64,000 nucleotides of DNA from Sporolactobacillus shoreae (GTDB taxonomy: Bacteria > Bacillota > Bacilli > Bacillales > Sporolactobacillaceae), in the NCBI RefSeq assembly GCF_004684935.1, contig NZ_SRJD01000011.1:1-64000 (forward strand), given 5' to 3'. Positions 7,795 to 15,338 of this stretch are shown in pieces; the first letter of the stretch is position 1, and each line of letters opens with the position of its first letter. The notes beneath the pieces are model-generated. The model was not told the origin of the DNA. It did no database searches and saw nothing but the letters and a program-made list of their open reading frames with translations. The position numbers and the translations under genes are program-made.

Positions 7795-8772
7795 TTAGTC
7801 GTCATCGAATCCGATCGGCTGATGGAAAATTTTACATCTGTTATTCCCCGATACGGGGAGATTAAGCTCATTTAGTAGTCTTGAAGCAGTTTTATGAGAT
7901 TCTAAGTGTGTCCATCTTTGAAATTCTTCTATTGTGATTGTTGTGGACACAATAAGAAAATAGTCGAAGAGCGCTTTGATATGTGCATTGTTTGATACGC
8001 ACCCGCAGGATTGGCAATGCCATGCTCCCGGAATACGCTTCATCGGAATTGCGGAACATTGAGGACAATGGACACCTGTGATCAATTCGTCAGGATCAAT
8101 TTGATACTCTTTTAAAATATCTATTTTAGGTGGCGTATGATATTTTGTAAAATGAAATTCGATTTTCTTTCGATCGGCCAGAGTAATCGTCTCCTTAGGA
8201 TAAACTTGTGTCATGGACTGAATTTTTTCAGGAATCTGATGCATGTGACATACTTTCTGAGGAACAGTTGTATCTCCTGGCGATGTTTTGATGATTGTCG
8301 AGGGGCTGCTTACCGCAACAAAAAATTCGATGGGGAGTCTGGGCAAATGATACTTTACCATCCAGCGAGCGAGATGTGTCTTCTGCAGTTGCGCCTGTGT
8401 TATTGGATCGGAGAATCCCTCCTCCTTCTCACCCCAGGTACGGATCATTTGGTGAAAGACGGGATCAAAATAGATTGTGCCGGCAATATTTTTAATCTCA
8501 ATAATGAGTAAAAAATACTGGGTGAGAATTAACGTATCCATTTGAAAACAATTGTCATTTAAGGGGAGACGAAGGCCGTGGAAAATAAAATATCTATCTC
8601 CCGGTAGTTCCGATAAGTAATAATCTATGGCTTTCTCGCCATTAAATCCCTTAAATCGTCTTAATTCGTTTTTCTTGATCTCAGTATACTGGGAATGGTG
8701 GATTGAAATCCGGCATTTTAAGGATTGCAGCTGGTGGAGAATGCGCGGTGTGTTCCTTTTCTTTATAATCAA
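7795..8772 (-). CDS. NERD-domain nuclease-related protein with C-terminal zinc ribbon
   Basis: 325-residue cytoplasmic protein. Residues about 41-150 form a NERD domain, a restriction-endonuclease-like fold: GE at 45-46, Asp79 and the ExK pair Glu92/Lys94 (DTLILTQYFLLIIEIKN) are the expected catalytic positions. A four-Cys zinc ribbon follows (C236-x2-C239 and C253-x2-C256), then a helical tail. NERD proteins are common in Bacillales; their DNA or RNA substrate is not known. Start is TTG 8772 after an AAGGTGAAGG purine stretch. It stands alone, convergent with the ABC operon, and its 3' end abuts mini-array 1. Base composition looks more AT-rich than its neighbours. Confidence 0.82.
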   Translation of the reverse strand: MIIKKRNTPRILHQLQSLKCRISIHHSQYTEIKKNELRRFKGFNGEKAIDYYLSELPGDRYFIFHGLRLPLNDNCFQMDTLILTQYFLLIIEIKNIAGTIYFDPVFHQMIRTWGEKEEGFSDPITQAQLQKTHLARWMVKYHLPRLPIEFFVAVSSPSTIIKTSPGDTTVPQKVCHMHQIPEKIQSMTQVYPKETITLADRKKIEFHFTKYHTPPKIDILKEYQIDPDELITGVHCPQCSAIPMKRIPGAWHCQSCGCVSNNAHIKALFDYFLIVSTTITIEEFQRWTHLESHKTASRLLNELNLPVSGNNRCKIFHQPIGFDDD

Positions 8773-9017
8773 TGGCCTTCACCTTTTTCAACGTCGAATG
8801 GAAAATCTTCAAATGCTTATGCTGATAGTTTAGCGTGAAAATGGATAAAATTCGACTATCGTAAATCCAAATAATAGACGTGTCATGATCATTTTTCATG
8901 GGAAAAAATAAGAAAATAACCTAAAACAAACATAAATTCTTAAAAAATACTATAATGAATATTTATCTCTCGGGCCAGCCGCCCTGTTCGCAAGTTCCCT
9001 GGCATCCGTGCAGATAA

Positions 9018-9061
9018 AGAAAAAGGCTGTCACATCAGTCGCCATTTCGACTGGGTGACAG
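9018..9061 (-). terminator. Terminator of the sspH gene
   Basis: CTGTCAC (9027-9033) pairs with GTGACAG (9055-9061), with inner AGTCG/CGACT pairs; read on the minus strand it is followed by CCTTTTTCTTT. The rest of 8900-9090 shows no gene. Confidence 0.8.
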
Positions 9062-9093
9062 TCCTCTTCATGTCTAGATCAGTGAGCCTTTAT

Positions 9094-9294
9094 TTATTCG
9101 CGCACCATTGACTTATCGCTTTCCATTAAATCTGAAACGGGGACATCCTGTTCCTTCCGAGGATCGCTCAATGGATAGATTCGAGCGGTTTCCTTATTTG
9201 TATCAATATGCTGAATGTAGACGGAATCCCCGTTATAGGTTACATGAACCATAGTCGGTGATTCTGAAATTTCCTGCGCGCGCTGAATGGTCAT
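9094..9294 (-). CDS. sspH: Small acid-soluble spore protein, H type
   Basis: 66-residue protein matching SASP H: it starts MTIQRAQEISESP and continues with the VTYNGDSVYIQHID and ETARIYPL segments characteristic of SspH. Such proteins are made in the forespore under sigma-G and stored in the spore core. Start ATG 9294 sits 6 bp behind a near-perfect AGGAGGTG. I could not recognise a convincing sigma-G promoter in the AT-rich upstream region. The gene is monocistronic with its own terminator. It is direct evidence that the organism forms endospores. Confidence 0.93.
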   Translation of the reverse strand: MTIQRAQEISESPTMVHVTYNGDSVYIQHIDTNKETARIYPLSDPRKEQDVPVSDLMESDKSMVRE

Positions 9295-9557
9295 TGCGGC
9301 ACCTCCTGAAAATTTTTAACACTGTTAATTTCCGCTTTCTTGAAAAAATTATGCAGAAGGATTTGTTGGACTAAATCTTTTTAGAAAAGAGTTGTTTCGA
9401 TGTCCCTTGCAATCATTATGCTGTGTCTGTTTTATTTCTGGATTGTCATCAGAAGCATTCATTTTTGTGACTCAGGTTCGTCCGACGTCTGGATTCAGAA
9501 AACGATCTTGAATTCTATCTCAGCGGCCATTTGTTGCAATGCCGATTTTATGAATGG

Positions 9558-9597
9558 TAAAAAAACTCAAGGATCATTAAATGCCTCCCGAGTTTTT
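9558..9597 (-). terminator. Probable terminator of the ParB-fold gene
   Basis: On the minus strand AAAAACTC (9597-9590) pairs with GAGTTTTT (9568-9561) across a 21-nt loop, running into further T. The loop is long, so strength is uncertain. Confidence 0.5.
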
Positions 9598-9610
9598 GAA
9601 ATCTTGAGTA

Positions 9611-9982
9611 TCAGATCTCTTTATAAATTTCGACGTCCCTGATTTCCGGAACCATGCTGTAGGCAGTCAGACGATGCTGCCCGTCATAGAGCCCGAAATC
9701 TTTATTGCAAATCAATGGCGGGAATTTTCCCCCGTCATGGATATAGTCAACCATTTGTTTGATATTGTCTGTATGATAATCATCGTAATTTTCAGGGTGA
9801 TTCTCCCATTCCTTGAACGTCATCAGATTCCTGCCATTGCTGCTGAACGTGCATGGCGCGTCATAGAGGGATTCCTTGTCGACCTCGGTGAGAATAAACT
9901 TATGGTCCTCTGTTCCAAAAGCATCATTTTCAATATCATTGTATCTGCTGCAAATTTCTTTTCCTGTTAAATATTCAGCCAT
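9611..9982 (-). CDS. ParB/sulfiredoxin-fold protein of unknown function
   Basis: 123 residues. The C-terminal third (about 75-120) carries the ParB/Srx-type motif: a GKFPPLICNKDFGLYDGQ region with DGQHR at 100-104, equivalent to the D/N-G-x-H-R nucleotide-binding loop. There is no HTH DNA-binding domain, so it is not a partition protein. The N-terminal half shows nothing I recognise. Start ATG 9982 follows AAGGGGT. It stands alone on the minus strand, divergent from the YbaK-like gene. It could be an orphan ParB-fold nuclease or CTPase; function unknown. Confidence 0.65.
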   Translation of the reverse strand: MAEYLTGKEICSRYNDIENDAFGTEDHKFILTEVDKESLYDAPCTFSSNGRNLMTFKEWENHPENYDDYHTDNIKQMVDYIHDGGKFPPLICNKDFGLYDGQHRLTAYSMVPEIRDVEIYKEI

Positions 9983-10081
9983 GACTACCCCTTCTTCATT
10001 CTCCGTACATTTTCAGATGTACCTATAATTTATAATAGTTTTTCCGAATTTGCAAAAGGAGCTTGCCTGACGGGCTAATTG

Positions 10082-10109
10082 TTGACTTACCAAGCTTTTT
10101 TGTTACACT
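10082..10109 (+). promoter_or_regulatory. Promoter of the YbaK-like gene
   Basis: TTGACT (10082-10087), 16-bp spacer, TACACT (10104-10109) preceded by TGT, an extended -10. Confidence 0.7.
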
Positions 10110-10150
10110 GAAATTTAATAAAAAAGGTGTAAGAAACGAGGGGAATCAGA

Positions 10151-10654
10151 ATGTCTGTTGAGAATGTCAGGACTTATTTCCGACAATTCGGACGTGAAAA
10201 GGATATTATTGAACTCACACTTTCCAGTGCAACGGTGGATCTTGCAGCGGAACATCTGCATGTAGAACCAGAGCGCATTGCAAAGACGTTGGCCTTTCGG
10301 GGAGAGGATAAGGAAGGGGCGATACTGGTTGTTTCCGCCGGGGATGCTAAAATCGATAACAAAAAATTCAGGCATACTTTTGGCTTCAAGGCACACATGC
10401 TATCTCCGGAAGAAACACTTGAGCTGGTCGGGCATGCGGTGGGCGGTGTTTGCCCGTTTGCGCTGAAAACTAACTGGCCGGTATTTATGGATGAATCACT
10501 GAAACGGTTTGAAACAGTTTTTCCAGCATGCGGCAGCAGCAACTCGGCAATCGAACTGAGTATTGATGAGTTATATGAGTTTGGCCATGCAAAGGAATGG
10601 GTGGATGTATGCAAGGGATGGAAGGAAGACCCTGAACCGGAAACTGATCCCTGA
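10151..10654 (+). CDS. YbaK/EbsC-type aminoacyl-tRNA deacylase
   Basis: Trans-editing protein that clears mischarged tRNA, in this family usually Cys-tRNA(Pro) or related pairs. The 167 residues form one YbaK domain: ERIAKTLAFRG places the catalytic-pocket Lys of the family, and HAVGGVCPFAL is the conserved GGVCPF loop that shapes the amino-acid pocket. Start ATG 10151 after GAGGGGAATCAG. Own promoter and terminator, so monocistronic. Exact tRNA partner cannot be read from sequence. Confidence 0.88.
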   Translation: MSVENVRTYFRQFGREKDIIELTLSSATVDLAAEHLHVEPERIAKTLAFRGEDKEGAILVVSAGDAKIDNKKFRHTFGFKAHMLSPEETLELVGHAVGGVCPFALKTNWPVFMDESLKRFETVFPACGSSNSAIELSIDELYEFGHAKEWVDVCKGWKEDPEPETDP

Positions 10655-10681
10655 TGGAGTACAGACTTTCAAAAGATGAAG

Positions 10682-10711
10682 GCTGCCATCCCTGATGCAT
10701 GGCGGCTTTTT
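10682..10711 (+). terminator. Intrinsic terminator after the YbaK-like gene
   Basis: GCTGCCAT pairs with ATGGCGGC (one G-U), followed by five T. Confidence 0.75.
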
Positions 10712-10801
10712 GGCATATAGACAGTGTGATCTTGCATATGAATCTCTCAGAATAATGATCCGAGTAAAAAGTTTCCAGCACACTTTTTGCAGCTTGATCA
10801 A

Positions 10802-10830
10802 TTGATTTTATAAACTGTATCTACTATAAT
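10802..10830 (+). promoter_or_regulatory. Promoter of the Rrf2-type gene
   Basis: TTGATT (10802-10807), 17-bp spacer, TATAAT (10825-10830); a consensus-like sigma-A site 33 bp before the start codon. Confidence 0.8.
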
Positions 10831-10862
10831 TACACTAATCTTTATAAAGAGGAATTAATAGT

Positions 10863-11381
10863 ATGAACAGTGAATTTACGATAGCAGTCCATTGCCTGAT
10901 CATATTGGCCAGCGCACCGGATCAAATCTGGAACAGTGAGTCTCTGTCAGGGAAAGTGCATACTCATCCGGCACGTGTCCGCAAGATTATGAGCCTTCTT
11001 CGAAATAACGATCTTGTAGCGACGAAGGAAGGGTTAGGTGGCGGTTACCGCTTAAGCTGCGATCCGGCGGATTGTACACTAGCCAGGATCTACAGGATTA
11101 CCTCCTGTTCCGCACTGAAACTCAATTGGTGCTCTGATTCCAAAAAATGTGGACAAGATCAGGATATGGTGGGCATTCAACTGGTACTTGACCAGGCTTT
11201 TTCCATAGGGGAAAGAATGCTTGAAAACTATCTTGAGCAGTGGACAATCGATCTCCTCTTTAAAGAAATGAATAAAGTGATGAAAAATAAGAAAAGCAGT
11301 TTTTTATCGGAGGCATATCCAGCTGCGGCAGGTTCGGACAGACTGATAAACTCTTACAGGATCGGTGGTGAAAGAGGATGA
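10863..11381 (+). CDS. Rrf2-family regulator with NsrR-like cysteine spacing
   Basis: 172-residue winged-helix regulator; the Rrf2 domain covers about 1-135 (HPARVRKIMSLLRNNDLVATKEGLGGGYRLS is the wing region). Cys82, Cys90 and Cys96 give C-x7-C-x5-C, the spacing of the Fe-S ligands in B. subtilis NsrR (C92, C100, C106), so an iron-sulfur sensor of nitric oxide or redox state is possible; Cys11, Cys66 and Cys71 are extra. A 35-residue basic tail is unusual for the family. Its last codons overlap the next gene by four bases (ATGA). The target genes are not evident here. Confidence 0.82.
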   Translation: MNSEFTIAVHCLIILASAPDQIWNSESLSGKVHTHPARVRKIMSLLRNNDLVATKEGLGGGYRLSCDPADCTLARIYRITSCSALKLNWCSDSKKCGQDQDMVGIQLVLDQAFSIGERMLENYLEQWTIDLLFKEMNKVMKNKKSSFLSEAYPAAAGSDRLINSYRIGGERG

Positions 11382-11740
11382 AGCAAGAAACCAAGTGGAA
11401 CAAAGGTGACTGGGTCAAAGGGAGAACGGTAAACGGAGAATTGATGCACGGATATATTGTCGATTTTGACAGCGATGACGGCACTGTAAAAGTTAACGTC
11501 GTTGCCTGTGACCGTGAATCAACGGTGGGCCGGACTGTTGAGACCCTGAACTATCTGATCAAGCCATTCCCGGTGTTGCCAATGAACAACGATCAGCTGC
11601 GAAGCATCACTGATCTGGCTTTGATCACATCCGACCGCGACTGGTTTATGGATCTGTCATCAAAGCTTTCCGCAAGTAAAAAATCGGATAATGACCGCGT
11701 GGCAAGATCAGACACATGGTTTTGGTCGGCTCAGCGGTAA
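11378..11740 (+). CDS. IDEAL-domain-like small protein
   Basis: 120-residue protein translationally coupled to the Rrf2-type gene. Residues 1-62 resemble a beta-rich domain (GDWVKGRTVNGELMHGYIVDF), and residues about 74-97 (LRSITDLALITSDRDWFMDL) look like the short helical IDEAL motif found in Bacillales proteins such as YpiB and ComK-binding regions. No catalytic residues are visible. Shared operon and tight coupling suggest that it works with or modulates the regulator; that is inference. Confidence 0.6.
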   Translation: MKQETKWNKGDWVKGRTVNGELMHGYIVDFDSDDGTVKVNVVACDRESTVGRTVETLNYLIKPFPVLPMNNDQLRSITDLALITSDRDWFMDLSSKLSASKKSDNDRVARSDTWFWSAQR

Positions 11741-11774
11741 TCAGAAGGATAAGCTTTTTTGAAAATAGATTAAA

Positions 11775-11805
11775 AAGCGTCCGCCTCACAGTGCGGACGC
11801 TTTGT
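11775..11805 (+). terminator. Intrinsic terminator
   Basis: AAGCGTCCGC (11775-11784) pairs with GCGGACGCTT (11793-11802); tail TTGTTGTT is imperfect. Confidence 0.75.
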
Positions 11806-11959
11806 TGTTAATACGATAAGTGTGAGGGGAATGACTGAAACGACCCACTCCTTGTGCAAAAAAAATTCATTTTCTGGAACGGTTATGTAAATTTCTTTTT
11901 CTTGGATGGAATATATGAGAAAATAAATGCGCATCAACTAAAAAAACAGAAATAAAAAA

Positions 11960-12001
11960 AGCTTAGCGGAACCTGAATCCGTTTCGCCGGGCTCTTTTTT
12001 A
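11960..12001 (+). terminator. Leader hairpin with U-tail just before the MFS gene
   Basis: AGC-tta-GCGGAAC pairs with GTTTCGC-cg-GGCT, followed by CTTTTTTA at 11994-12001. It stands 36 bp before the start codon and nearly 200 bp after the previous terminator, so it belongs to the leader of the drug-type transporter and may act as an attenuator. Confidence 0.6.
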
Positions 12002-12037
12002 CGAAACTGTATAAAAAAGAGAAGGAGTTTTCATTAC

Positions 12038-13483
12038 ATGACTACACAGATCAGTGCAGCAGGGGATCAGACAATCCGAAGAGGGCCAATTACAGTAGCC
12101 CTGATTATTGGCGCATTTGTTGCCATATTAAATGAAACATTCCTGAATATCGCTCTGGCCGATTTAATGCGTACATTTAACGTATCGGCCACGACCGTTC
12201 AGTGGCTGGCCACAGCGTATATGCTTGTTATTGGCATTCTGATGCCTGTAACAGCCTTATTAACCGGCTGGTTCACTACCCGGCAGATGTTTTTGGGAGC
12301 GATGGGCCTGTTTTTGTTGGGAACCGTTATTTGTGGCCTTTCGCCAAGTTTTGGTTTCTTGCTGCTCGGGCGTGTCGTCCAGGCTTCCGGTTCCGGTCTT
12401 CTGATGCCGGTCATGATGAATACCATTTTGTACATCTATCCTCCCGAAAAGCGGGGAGCGGCGATGGGCCTGATCGGGCTTGTTATTATGTTTGCCCCGG
12501 CGCTCGGACCGACTTTGTCCGGACTGATCATTTCCTACTTCTCCTGGCGTTGGCTGTTTTACTTGGTTATTCCGCTCGCCATTTTCTCAATCCTTTTTGC
12601 CGCTTATTTTCTGAAAAATGTTTCGGAAGTGACGCGTCCGAAAGTGGAAATCCCATCCATCCTCCTGTCGACCATCGGTTTCGGCGGACTCGTCTATGGA
12701 ATGGGATCCAGTGCGGAAGGGGGCTTGATGGGACCGATTTTTATGATCGCCGGGGCGGTATCCCTGATCCTTTTTGTCTGGCGCCAGCTGGTGATTGAAA
12801 ATCCGATCCTGGATCTCAGAACATTTAAGTATCCGATGTTTGCGCTCTCGACCATCATTCTAATCCTGGTCATGATGACCCTGTTCTCAACAATGATTCT
12901 TCTCCCCCTTTACATGCAGAAAGTCATGATGCTGACTTCGTTCAGCGCGGGGCTTGTGCTGCTTCCGGGCGGGCTGATCAACGGATTCCTTTCGCCGCTG
13001 ATGGGTAAGCTGTTTGACAAGCTCGGACCGAGGTGGCTTGTCATTCCCGGCCTGGTGCTCATGAGTGTTGTCATCTGGCTGTTCAGCAAACTGACGTCTT
13101 CTGAAAGCTCATTATATGTCATTATTTTGTATGCGGCCCTGCTTATCGGTATGGCAATGGTGATGATGCCTGTTTCCACAACCGGACTCAACCAGCTGCC
13201 GAAGAAACTTTACCCGCACGGGACAGCGATCATGAACACGCTGCAGCAGGTTGCGGGTGGAGTCGGAACAGCGCTGTTCGTAGGAATTATGGCATCAGGC
13301 TCTCAGTCCTATCTCAGCCGGTCATCTCATCCGACGGCACCTGACCAAATGCTGAGTGCGCTGGTTTCAGGGATGAACGGTGCTTTCCTCATATCGATGC
13401 TCATTGCTCTGGCATCCCTGGTTCTCTCCCTGTTTCTCAAACGGACGGTGGCTCCTGAAGAACAGCAGGCAGAGGAAATATAA
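12038..13483 (+). CDS. MFS multidrug-type exporter, DHA2 (14-TM, EmrB/LmrB-like)
   Basis: Proton-coupled efflux protein, 481 residues, about 14 hydrophobic segments. Motif A region LTGWFTTRQMFL follows TM2-3, motif B is LLLGRVVQASGSG (about 110-122), and the antiporter motif C reads APALGPTLSGLI in TM5; these mark DHA2 drug exporters such as LmrB, MdrP and QacA. Start ATG 12038 after AGAAGGAG. The preceding leader contains a terminator-like hairpin, so induction by antitermination is possible. No regulator gene is adjacent. Substrates cannot be predicted. Confidence 0.9.
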   Translation: MTTQISAAGDQTIRRGPITVALIIGAFVAILNETFLNIALADLMRTFNVSATTVQWLATAYMLVIGILMPVTALLTGWFTTRQMFLGAMGLFLLGTVICGLSPSFGFLLLGRVVQASGSGLLMPVMMNTILYIYPPEKRGAAMGLIGLVIMFAPALGPTLSGLIISYFSWRWLFYLVIPLAIFSILFAAYFLKNVSEVTRPKVEIPSILLSTIGFGGLVYGMGSSAEGGLMGPIFMIAGAVSLILFVWRQLVIENPILDLRTFKYPMFALSTIILILVMMTLFSTMILLPLYMQKVMMLTSFSAGLVLLPGGLINGFLSPLMGKLFDKLGPRWLVIPGLVLMSVVIWLFSKLTSSESSLYVIILYAALLIGMAMVMMPVSTTGLNQLPKKLYPHGTAIMNTLQQVAGGVGTALFVGIMASGSQSYLSRSSHPTAPDQMLSALVSGMNGAFLISMLIALASLVLSLFLKRTVAPEEQQAEEI

Positions 13484-13500
13484 ATGGAAAAAGGCAAAGA

Positions 13501-13528
13501 AATGGCCTCCCGGTTTCGGGAGGCCATT
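13501..13528. terminator. Bidirectional terminator between two MFS genes
   Basis: Perfect 12-bp stem AATGGCCTCCCG / CGGGAGGCCATT with loop GTTT, between convergent genes ending at 13483 and 13543. Confidence 0.85.
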
Positions 13529-13542
13529 ATTACGTATATACA

Positions 13543-14748
13543 TTAAACCAGTTCTTTGTTTTTGGTTTCTTTTCCGAGCAGCAATACAGCAAAGACCGCG
13601 ATAACAATGGATATACAGAATATCGTGAAAATGGACGCGATCGAAACATGTCGGACAAGAAGGTAGCCGACGAGCAGCGGGCCGAAGATCCCGCCGATGC
13701 GTCCGAACGCCGCCGCCAATCCGGTTCCGGTTCCTCGGATTTCTGTAGGATACTGCTCTGGTGAGTAGGCGTAAAGTGCGCCCCACGCGCCGAGGTTAAA
13801 GAAGGAGAGCAGGATGCCCGAGGTCAGAAGCAGCGGCAGGGTGGTTGCGACGCCAAAGAAGAAAGCGAAGACTGCTGTGCCGAGCAGATAGACGATCAGC
13901 ACCCACTTTCTGCCCCATTTTTCAATCAGCCATGCGGCAGTGAAGTAACCCGGAAGCTGGGCAAGAGTCATAATTAATACATATTGGAAACTTCTGACCA
14001 TGTCGAAGCCTTTTGCCACTACGATGCCGGGCAGCCAGAGGAACATACCGTAATAGGAGAAAACGACACAGAACCAGAGGATCCAGAGCATTGCCGTCTG
14101 CCGGATGTATTTTTTGGACCATGTCTCAGTGATTTTTTTGAATATGCCTTGCTTTTCAAGAGCTTTCTGCGCTTCGAATTTAGAAGAATCGTGAATATTC
14201 CATCTGAGATAGATGGCGTAAAAAGCGGGCAGAGCGCCGATGATCAAAGCAATCCGCCAGCCGTACTGAGGAATCACAAAATAAGAAATCAGTGCGGCTA
14301 CGATCCAGCCCAATGCCCAGAAGCTTTCCAGCAGTACAACGATCCGGCCTCGTTTTTCTGTAGCCACGCTTTCTGAAACCAGAGTCGAAGCGACGGGAAG
14401 TTCGCCCCCGAGTCCCATCCCGACGAAGAAACGCAGAACCATAAATAATCCGAGGCCTGCAGCGGCGGCAGAAAGCCCACCGCCGAGCGAGAAGACAAGC
14501 AAGGTCAAAATCAGTACATTTCTGCGGCCGATCCGGTCGGCCATAAGCCCGAAAATCAGGGCGCCGACGGCCATACCGATCGAACTGATGCTCCCGATCC
14601 ACCCCATCTGGGCTTCATTCAGGTTCCACTCGGCTTTGAGCGCGACAATGATAAATGAAAGCATGCCGACGTCCATGGCGTCGAACAACCACGCCATTCC
14701 GGCAACACCGAGCAATTTTCTTTCTGATTGATGATTTGTGCCAGTCAT
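13543..14748 (-). CDS. niaP: Niacin transporter NiaP (MFS)
   Basis: Imports nicotinate/nicotinamide for NAD synthesis. The 401 residues align nearly end to end with B. subtilis YceI/NiaP, including the N-terminal LLGVAGMAWLFDAMDVG, FMVLRFFVGMGLGGELPVAS, RGRIVVLLESFWALGW and C-terminal GTGLAAAFGRIGGIFGPLLV segments. Twelve TM segments. ATG 14748 has AGGGGG 6-7 bp upstream; a longer reading from ATG 14763 would bury the ribosome site. A palindrome in the promoter spacer (14849-14866) is a candidate operator for the niacin-responsive repressor NiaR. Name rests on strong similarity that I recall, not on a search. Confidence 0.9.
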   Translation of the reverse strand: MTGTNHQSERKLLGVAGMAWLFDAMDVGMLSFIIVALKAEWNLNEAQMGWIGSISSIGMAVGALIFGLMADRIGRRNVLILTLLVFSLGGGLSAAAAGLGLFMVLRFFVGMGLGGELPVASTLVSESVATEKRGRIVVLLESFWALGWIVAALISYFVIPQYGWRIALIIGALPAFYAIYLRWNIHDSSKFEAQKALEKQGIFKKITETWSKKYIRQTAMLWILWFCVVFSYYGMFLWLPGIVVAKGFDMVRSFQYVLIMTLAQLPGYFTAAWLIEKWGRKWVLIVYLLGTAVFAFFFGVATTLPLLLTSGILLSFFNLGAWGALYAYSPEQYPTEIRGTGTGLAAAFGRIGGIFGPLLVGYLLVRHVSIASIFTIFCISIVIAVFAVLLLGKETKNKELV

Positions 14749-14846
14749 AATATCCCCCTGCATTCATGATTGCAGCGCCTGACGTTCATCCAGACGCTTT
14801 TAATAAAATGTGTATGATAGCTTCATCTTATTATAGAGTCATGTTT

Positions 14847-14875
14847 TACATGTGTAAAGACACATGAAATGTCAA
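14847..14875 (-). promoter_or_regulatory. niaP promoter region with candidate NiaR operator
   Basis: On the minus strand TTGACA (14875-14870) is followed 17 bp later by a weak CATGTA (14852-14847). The spacer holds CATGTGT-aaag-ACACATG (14849-14866), a 7-bp perfect inverted repeat. The GTGT-AAAGACAC theme resembles reported NiaR sites, from memory. Confidence 0.55.
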
Positions 14876-14996
14876 CAGTGAAATTTACGGGGACTGATCG
14901 GTGGCTTCGAAGAAAAATTATTTCGGTTCAGCAGCCGGATGCATGATAAACTAAAAGAAAAACTGGAATATCCGTAAGAGCGGGAGGGGCATAAGA

Positions 14997-15338
14997 TTGA
15001 ATTTAGATGAAGTCCAGGAATGGGAGAAAAAATTTTACGGGAAAAGGGGATGGAAGGATCTTCCACCTTACATACGTGTTGGATTTTTGCTAGAGGAAGT
15101 CGGTGAGGTCTCTCGAGCGGTGAGAACTTATGAAATCGGCCGGGACCATCATCCAGAGGAAAGCAGACTGACCAAGGAAGAAATCAGGATGAATCTCGCT
15201 GAAGAAATGGGGGACGTGCTCTCCAATCTGGCAATACTGGCAAATCTTTACCACCTGAGCCTGGAGGATCTGGTTAATGCCCATCGGGACAAGCTATACA
15301 AACGATTCAACTGCACGGAAGAGGAGGTGCTGAAGTGA
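14997..15338 (+). CDS. MazG-like nucleotide pyrophosphohydrolase
   Basis: All-alpha NTP pyrophosphatase domain covering the full 113 residues: LLEEVGEVSRAVR (about 27-39) and LAEEMGDVLSNL (about 66-77) are the two metal-binding E-E-x-x-E and E-x-x-D helices. Such enzymes hydrolyse NTPs or abnormal nucleotides to the monophosphate. Start TTG 14997 after GGGAGGGGC. The stop overlaps the GTG of the nucleoside hydrolase gene, and a HAD phosphatase follows; NTP to NMP to nucleoside to base would be a coherent series, but that is inference. Confidence 0.85.
   Translation: MNLDEVQEWEKKFYGKRGWKDLPPYIRVGFLLEEVGEVSRAVRTYEIGRDHHPEESRLTKEEIRMNLAEEMGDVLSNLAILANLYHLSLEDLVNAHRDKLYKRFNCTEEEVLK

Noticed and set aside
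7641-7871. Minus-strand frame of CPIxxxx heptads over mini-array 1
   Set aside because: Openness follows from a 21-bp period; start lies inside the NERD gene without a ribosome site. Kept only as a remark.
9400-9642. 80-codon plus-strand frame with a hydrophobic start
   Set aside because: No ribosome site, runs into the 3' end and terminator of the ParB-fold gene on the other strand.
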